Positions 12,701 through 21,700 of a stretch of 64,000 nt of DNA are shown one piece after another. The stretch is from JBPOIC01 sp052034865 (GTDB lineage Bacteria; UBA10199; JADFYH01). A program made the position numbers and the translations under genes. The notes below the pieces were generated by a model. It ran no database searches. It was given only the letters and a program-made list of their open reading frames with translations, and had not been told where the DNA came from. Location: contig JBPOIC010000018.1 of the NCBI GenBank assembly GCA_052034865.1, positions 1 to 64,000 of the forward strand. Reading direction: 5' to 3'. Within the stretch, counting starts at the first letter, position 1. Each line of letters begins with the position of its first letter.

Positions 12701-15700
12701 GTCGCCCCTACAAGAATTTCAAAGCCCTCAACCGTCCGCCTCAGGTAAGTTTTCTGCATTACAAAATCCTGCTGTTGTAGGTGCGAAGCCTGCCTCGCCC
12801 TTAAGTGGATCCCATGAAATTTTGTCCCCCGCTGGCGTAGCGTCTGCACCAGATGCAAATCCTCCTCCTCAAACTTCCGCGCGCAGAGCCCCCTATAGGT
12901 TAGCCGTGGGTGCCGCCGCATTGGTGGGGGTGATGGCCCATCCTCTTCATGCGCTCGCAGGTGATCACTCTTCTCCAAATGTATCCTCCGCTCCTACTTT
13001 AGCAGCAGCTGCATTGGCTCTTGGGTTGGGAATCAGCTTTGTTCGTCGAAACGCTCGTGTTCGTGCCGCCATCCATGGAGTTGGTGAGAAGTTAGGAGGC
13101 GTTGTCGAGCATATGGGTGAGAAAGTCCGCGGTTTGCGTCGGTCACAAGCTGATACAGGAGGTCAGTCGTCAGGGGGAGGGGCGAAGAGTGATGGAGAGA
13201 GTCTGGTGGTTGATTCTACTTCTGGATCTACAATTGCGGGAAATGAACCACCTGCCGAAACTTCAGCTCCTCATCGAATCAGAACAGTCAGCGCTGCAAT
13301 GACTAAAGCAGTAAAAAACCCACGGGAAACGGTGGAAATGATGATTCGAGCAGCGAAAGAAATTAAGCGCGGCTATGACCAAGTGGATCGGTGTGTCGGA
13401 AGATGGGTAGAGGCAAAGGCAAAAATTCCGGAGCGTCTGGCGTCAGTTCGGCAGTTTATTCAAGCCTGGCGAAAAGTACAGGTATTCAAGAATCAGATGA
13501 TTGGTAATACAGGCCTCGATTCCCGTACTCCAGAAGGTCGACGTGAATTGCGTCGGATTCAAAATGTCCAACTCACTGCTGTCAGGGCGTATTACGAGGT
13601 TGTAAGTCTGGGTGCAGATAATCGCAACGTAAAGTCTTTGGCAAAAGTAGCAGCGACAAGCATTCTGGAAGGCAAGGTCAAGCTCGGAGATGTGAGAAGG
13701 TTGATCGAGGTTTGCCAAAAACCGCATTCCGATCTGGAATCACTTCATCCCTCACTGCATGGAAATAATATCAAAAAAAATATTTCAGCTTTTCGAAGAG
13801 AAAACTCGACACCTGCTACAGGGCAGACACTACGGCCTCCAGCGGTAGAAGAAGTTTTATCTCAACCAGAGGCTACGTCTGGTTCTCCTTGGGTGGCGGC
13901 ACAATCCACTGCGCAAGAGCCAGCTTCTTCTGCCGAAGTTGTGAAACCTGCCGACGTTCCACCTCCACTCTCCGAACATTTGGAACCTTCTCGTGCGCGA
14001 GAACAGATTTCCCAAAATAGGGATGCAGAATTAATCGAGCATGCAAAGCGATGGGATCACCCAGAGGTGGATGAAGCCGAACTTCGTGACGAGCTTTTTA
14101 AATTTGCCACAAATTACAAAAGCGAACTCAGAGAACCTCCTGTTCCTCAAAAGGCATCAGAGCGATCAGCAGTTTTGAAAACCGGAGAAGAGATCTACGG
14201 AGTAAGTCGAGATGAAGCAGAAGGATTGAGACGCATTGATGAGATGAATGTTATTCAAAAGACGATTGCTTGGGCAAAAGATGCAGAAACCATTCTCATA
14301 CGAGAACGCGCAGAAGGTTTAGAAGCCCTTGCGACTCGTGCGAAGGAGCAGGGGAAAGAAGGTCTTGGAAAACTTTATCAAACACAAGCCGAGGCTCTGC
14401 GTGACGTGATTGAAGAGCGGGAAACACAGCTCGCAAACCTGAAATTCTATGGAACGATTGAACCAGATGGCGAAAATCATCCTTTTGGGATTGCGGATCC
14501 TGAAGCTGCTCCACCTTTGCCTGGGAAAGGGAAGGGAGAAAGTTCTGGAAATGAAGACTCTGCAAAATCATATTTGGGCAGCCCCAACCCTGCGGATTTG
14601 AGCAGGTGGAATCAGCTTGATTTCTTTGCCCAAAATATAAGTCCAAGAGGGTCTGCCAATTCCGTGGTTTTTCGCCTATGGCACTCTGCCCACGCTGTGG
14701 CCCTTAGGTCTTTAAAATCGGCCATTGAAGTCATTAAGACCTCTCCAAGACTGTTAAGCTTACTTAAGGCTTTGGGAGATGAGACGGCCACTCATTTGAT
14801 AACTTTTTTGGAAGATAAGAAAGCAACGGTAGCTCAATCTGCCCGAGCATTTGCAGTGAGATCTGCTATTGGTGCGATGGTGCCTGTGCTTGTGGCGGGT
14901 GCAAGTAATGCGCACACAGCAAAACCTGTTGAAATGGCAGTGAATCACCCCATCGTTAAGGAGGTAGCTTCAAAGTACAAGCTTGCGGGAATCAATGAAG
15001 AGACAAGCTTTTTCCTCGCCGATGAGGTTCTTAAAACAATACAATGGATCAATAACAGAAATATTGCTGAAACTATGATCCATGAAGAATTAAGAAGCCG
15101 TATGTATGAGGCTGATTTGCTGGATGATGTTTCTTTCTGGGGCAAGTTTCACAAAGATGCAAACAGACAGGGGATGAATGTTGAGCTTATAGGAAATCTG
15201 TATAACCTTACCGTGGCAGATCTTATCCATGCAGCAGTTGTAACCATATCCCGTCCAGGCGATGTCAAAAGAAGAGCTGTCGAGGAGGCTTTGAATGGCT
15301 GTAAAGCAAGATTAGAAAAAGCGTTGAATAATCATTTAGCTATTGATGAATCTGATCGCCCGGCTCCTCTTTCTACCGATGTAATTCCAGTTTCGCTCAG
15401 ATCTCGAAAAGGGGCAAAACCTCTCAGCCCAGCTGCTGAATTTTCGGAAGCAAGTTCTGCTTCTCCAGAGCATTCACCTTCTCCCTCTCCTGTTGAACCC
15501 GCACCAAACACCGAACGCTCAAGAGTTGATGTTGATCGTCAGTCTACGGATGTTGGTGGTGCAAGTGCTGATCAGGTTGGAGGGGTAGGATCTCCTGCTT
15601 CGCCGGAAGTGGCAGGGGCAGAAGGAGTTTTAATTGGAGAAAACGCTCCTTCAACCTTGCGCACTCGAACCGGTACAGACCAGGCATTGAAGGGGCCAAT

Positions 15701-18700
15701 AGATGGAAGAGCTGTATATCAGGATGTCACAGCTCAGGGCCGTGGGGAGGAGGGTTTTGTTTATCAATCATCCGCTCCACCTAAAGTAAAACCTGTGGGT
15801 GAAGCAAAACAGGAGGTAAGTTTTGTACCCCCTGCAAGATCTCCCGAAAGATTTGAGGATCCCTCTGATATTGCGGAAGCACTAGACAGTGCGCGATCTA
15901 GTGGAAGAAATCACTTCGACTTAACGGCACATGCCGCATCTCATGGTTTGTCTGATGCTGAAATTCCTGGAGATGCCCCTTCTTCCAAACCACCTACTTC
16001 CAAACCAAGCACACCACTTTCCTACGTTCGTAGAGAAACAATAAAACTGGTTGATAAATTTGTAGGAGAAACAAACAAAAGAGATGCTGTTATTCAGGAT
16101 TTGGAAGGCTCATTAATCCGTCGAGGTGTTCGTCAGCCAGAGTCGCTGAGCCCTGTTTTGGAAATTCTCGATCAGGCACTCAATCACAAAGTGGATAGTA
16201 AACATGCCACCAATGCCGATTTGCCTCAGATGCGACGCATGCTTTTGAAGGCGGTGGCGAGCGGATATGTCGATGAGAGCAGTGCCCGAGAGTTTGCAAA
16301 GTATTGGAGTGAGAAAGTGAAGTCTCGGGATGAAGTGAGGGCCTGTCTTGATCTTGTTGGTACTTTGGTAAGTTTTGATATGGGTAATCCCATGAGTTCA
16401 CCTGGCCAATCACGCAGGGCCTGGTATGAATGGCAGATGGGACGCGCTAGCGCGGAGTGGGTGACAGATTTTGTAAGTAATCCATCTGATTTTGTGAATC
16501 GATACCGAGCGGTCAACACGACAGAAGCTTTGGTCGGTCGCATGGTAACAACAATAGGTATGGCAGGTGGCTCAGAAATTAGCACAGATAAAAAAGCAGA
16601 GCTCTGCTCGGATGCCGCAAAACAAATAACGGAAAACAATCTTTCTCATGTTCTTAAGGATCGCCACGGGAGCCCAGACGCAAGCGCTGCAACCTTCGAG
16701 GCTGTCGCTTCCGTGATTCAGGAAGTCATGCGACAGGACCCGGAATATCAGGATGACCTAAAGAAAAAGGATCGGTTGACTCACTTTGTGATCGGCTTAT
16801 TTACAACACTTGATAAACCTTATGTTCAGTATTTAATCGAACATGAAGTTCTTAAAGGGCTTGCAAGATTCTTTGTGGATCGGCCTGCTCAGGCGCTCTT
16901 CGAAATGCAAAGTTCTAAAACTGCTCCTGCCAGTCTTGAATATGCGGCAACTCATCCGGCTCCTCAGTCTGCAAGTCAGCGTCCAACAAGAACTGCATCT
17001 AAAGTAGCTGATGAAATACTGCGAGCTACCGCAGGTACAGCTAAGACAGTCCAAGCACCGTCAGCAGATCCGGCTTTTATTCAATCGGAAGCTCCAGATT
17101 CGGGTAAATTACAAACAATTCCCGCAACTCGACCTCGTTCCACCAAACCTTCACCGGCTCAACCTCCTAAACTTTCAGCACTTGCTGCCACCGTTTCCGC
17201 CATTGCCATCGGCATTGCCACGTTGTTTGGCGCGGGTGAAGCAAGAGCCGCCACGCCTGAGCGTGCGCATCCTGTAGCGGCTGAAGTGGTAGATACGAAT
17301 GAGGCTCCTCTTACTCCTTCGATAGTTCAAAGAAATGAAGCGAGAGCTAGACAAGGTCGCCGAGCTGACCAAGCGAAGGCCCGTCTTGAGGCCGCAACTC
17401 ATAAACAAACCAATAACATTTTCCGCTCTGTTCTGGAGTTGTTTGGAATCGCAGGTGCCGTTGCGATGGCGGGATCAGGAATTGGAAAAGGATCTAGAGA
17501 TAGACCCGAATTTTCTTATTTTGCAGCGGTTGGTAATGATCCTAAAGCATACATCGTTTTGGGAAAAGCGGCTTTGGGGTCAAGCTCTGCTAATATTGCG
17601 AACACTCATTGCAGAATAGAGCGAACTGAGGATGGGATCTTTCTGCGCCAGTTAGCAGATAAACCAACAGAAATTTGCAGAACCGATGGAACGGCTCTTT
17701 CACTATCTAAAAGAACTGATGTTATTCCTGTTTTCCACGGGGATGAAGTCACTTTAGGGAATGAGATAACATTTAAAGTATGGGATCTCAGCGTTGCGGA
17801 TCTTCAAGTGAAAACTGATTACGGCAATCACAAAGTGAATGATTCCCAGCTTGTCGAACCCCCAATAGTTTTTTTTGAAATTGCCTCACATCTTACTGGG
17901 GGGGTCGCCGATCAAATCGCACGCATCCGTACAGCGGTTCATCGGGCTGTTATGGAAACTCCTTCACGTGGAGCGTATTTTATGAGCGGCAGGAGAGACC
18001 CTACCCTCAGTGATCCAGCGGCTTTTGCGCCTGTTTTTTTTAAAGCGGGTCTCCCTGGAATTGATGAGTTGCAGTTGAATCTGTCTCGAGATGGACGTGC
18101 TCAGTTAGACTCCAAATCCCTAAGTCTACTGAGTACTCTACAGAATCTTAGTGATTATCAAAGGGCCGTCGTTGCCGCGATTAAATCATTTGAGGGTAAA
18201 AGAATTGGCGATATTGTTCGACTTCCGCATGCCAACGCCAAAGCTGTTGAAAAGGCACAAGCAGCCTTAATGCTTTTGGAGAAGACTCAAGACTCATCAA
18301 ACATGACGGTTCATCTGAGTCACTTGTCTCTGGCCATGGGAGCCCCTGTTTTTGTCGCAGATCTTTATCTGGATTCGAGTGGGGTTGTGACCGGAGCCTC
18401 CATATCTCAACCCTATTGGAATCATTTTGGAGAAACGAAATATTTTATCGGGATTTGTGAAGAAGGCACGCGCATCCGTGCATATTTGACCGAAGCAAAA
18501 GAGCCCATCCAGGTGATCTCTGACAATATGCATGAATTAAATGAAGTTCAAAAAGCGACAGTAAACGCCTTGATTGGATTATCAAGACCAGAAGTTGAGA
18601 GAACTTTCACGAAAGATCCTTATTGGCGTCATGTGATTGAAGGTGACCCTTTAGGAAAACTTTTTCTGAAGCTTTGTTACGGTGAAAGCAATAGTCAGCC

Positions 18701-21700
18701 TTTAATTGATGGCGATAGGATCTATGATCTGACAAAAACTTTGACTGGATATTCGATTGTTCCAGCCAAAGATCAAAAATCAGTACACTCTGCAAGATGC
18801 CATTTCGCTCTTGAGAGGAAAGGGTTAGATTTAGCTTTTTCGTATAAAGTGCTTTCTGGGCAGTTGCCTGAAGAAGTTCGGGAAATGCTCGACTTCATTC
18901 AAACTAAAATAGAAAATCAAAGTCGTGTTTTGCATCAATGGAGGCCTTATACATCCCTAGAAAACAGGGTCCTAATTCCAAATGCACCAATGTTAGAAAC
19001 ACCTGCTCATGGAAAAGCTGTTTTTACTATTGGTAGAAATTCTTCTTCGAGTGGTCCAACACATATCCCAGTTCCAGATCCAGATAGGGTAATCAGCAGG
19101 AGACATCTTCAAGTAGAGAGAAATACACGAGGACGTATGCATGTCACTCGTATGAGTGAAGTTGGCAAGGTGTTTCTAATCGATACTGAGTTAAATGCCT
19201 TCAAATTGGAGGCAGGTAAACCCTTACGCTTTCTCCCAAATGATGTTTTGGTTTTGCAGAGTAAAAGTGGCGATTCTGAAGTTGCGATTACTGTCGATTT
19301 GGATGGAGCCTGGTATTACTTCAGAAAAGCGGAACCCCCTCCACCTCCTTCGGAGCCACCCCCGACGACAACCCGCGGATCTCGCACAGGCCGGTATGGC
19401 CCTGGTGGCCTCGGCGCTGCCGCTCTCATGGGTGCCACCGTTTTGGGTGCCAGCGAAGCGCGTGCAGCGGTTGAGCCATCTCATTCAGTTTCTCGACCGG
19501 CGCAGGAAGCAACAAATGAATCTAATGCGGGAGTAAAAACATCTTTTTCCGCCAGAACTCCCGAAGGGGATTTGCGTGCAGATCTTGCTCGACGCATAAG
19601 TCAACAGCGGCGCGCTGCTGCCCAAGCCGCAGGGTTTGAAGGAGGCTCCGACGTAAAATCATCGATAGCTCCCGCAGAAAAACCATCGTCTGCTCAGATT
19701 TTAAAACCTTCCGACAAAAAACCTCTACCTCCCAAAACACGTAGCCGTTTTCTTTCCTCTGCTGCAAAACTTCCCTTAGCTGTTCTCGCGGCTTCTGCCG
19801 TGAGCGCCATTTCCGGACTCGCTGAGGCCGCGGTGAGCGTTGCCCACTCAGCTTCATCCGCCGCAATCAACTCACAGCACGCCGTCCAGACCGTGTTGCA
19901 TTCTCCGGGCCTGATCGACGCCGTCCTCAATCATGGCTCCCTTTTGGCACAAGCCGCCTGTCTGGGGTTTGGAGTGATGGGGGTGCTTGTTTCAAAAATG
20001 GGTGAGAGAGGATCTGCTACCGATCAGACTCAGGCATTGAGATCTGACGAGACCGCTTTTCCTGTGCCAATAGGCGCCTTCCCTGTCGCTACTCCACTTC
20101 AACAAGGACGCCGTCCCAAGATTACTCCAAATGATTTGGGCACAGATCGATGGGCAGTTTTTGTCGGTGGATTTTTAGAAAAATCACCGACGAACTTGCC
20201 AGAAAATCATGTCCAGGTTGAAGGAGTAAGTCCACGTGGTGTGGAGGTGAGAGTTTCTCAAGATGGAAACTTTAAAATCCGCCGCGACCCAGCTTCGCTT
20301 GAAACAGATCAATGGATTGCCGTTTGGGATCCTCACAATGGAATATGGGATGGAGTCCCACCTGAAGGAAGGATGATGCCGTGTAATTTTTTTGCGATTT
20401 CAACTCCCAATGGGCCAGTTGTTTTAAGTGTAGATTCTGAAGGGAAGATTTCAAGGCATGAGAGAATGAATGCTGTTGAAAAGCATGCTCCAGTACTGAC
20501 AGTGCCACTTTTGCCGGCAAACCAGGAATATCGACGATTACCCTCCATTGAAATTTTAGAAAATTCAGGTCGGGTATGGATCACCGGCTTCCAAAATCAA
20601 AATAAAGTGGTTTTAGGTAGGGATGGGGATGTGAAAATTGGAGATAAGAACTCCCACGCACTTACTTCCAGACGTCACGCAACCATATTTAGACAGGAAA
20701 GAAACATTGTGGTTCCGGGAGGCATCGCTCAACGCATAGAGGTATTTTTAATTGAAGATGGTGCCCTGGATGAATACGGAAGAAGGATTCCCTCAGATAA
20801 TGGAACCTTTGTAAATCGAACAAGGATTACATCACCTCAGGTTTTAAATGGTGGAGATTTGATCCAATTGGGTGAACATCAATTTATTTGGAAAAATCCT
20901 GAAGACGTCGCAGTTACTGTGTCAGATAAACCAGGCTACAATGGTGATGCCATATCAATTTTGGGTCCTAGTCAGGCGCAAGTTTCAATTCCAGGACGAT
21001 TAAGTGCCCAAGCTAAAGGGGGAAAAGTTTTTTTAATTCCGAATTTAATCGAGAATGGGACCTTAACGATTGGAACAGATGGAGATGTTCGTATCGATGA
21101 TCCGGCTCGATTAGCTTCGGAACTTCACGCAACCCTGATTGCTCGAAGTGAGGAAGGAGCCTGGGGGTATGAGATCATGGACGGAGCAAATGCCAATGGA
21201 CAATGGATCAATACATCCAAAGGTACTTTCGTCAATGGAGCTAGACTTCGATCGGGAGAAAAGAGACGTTTAACAAATGGTGATACAATCACAATCGGGA
21301 CAAATGTTTTCGTTTGGACACAACCCGTTCATGAATTTTCAGATCAAAGCGGAGTCGGTACGGTACTGGCTCCATCTTATGCAGGACTTCATCCAGAAAT
21401 CAGACAAATAGGACAGTTTTCTCAAAAACATTTTCTTGATGGGGCTTTGATCGATGGATTTAAGATGCCCGGGCGTGGAGCTAAATGGGTGGCTGAAATT
21501 GGAGGTTTCATCGAAGGGACAGAAGATCGAGAAGTTTTGGTGTGGGATCGGTCTCAAGATCGAGTGATCGATGATTTTCTTAAAAAAGTAGTTAAAGCCG
21601 CGAGAGATAACATAAAACGGCGGCTTCTCAATGAAGGTAATCCAAATTTCAAGAATGATTTTACAAGTGTGATGAAAGTTTACATTACAATGCTAAGGGC

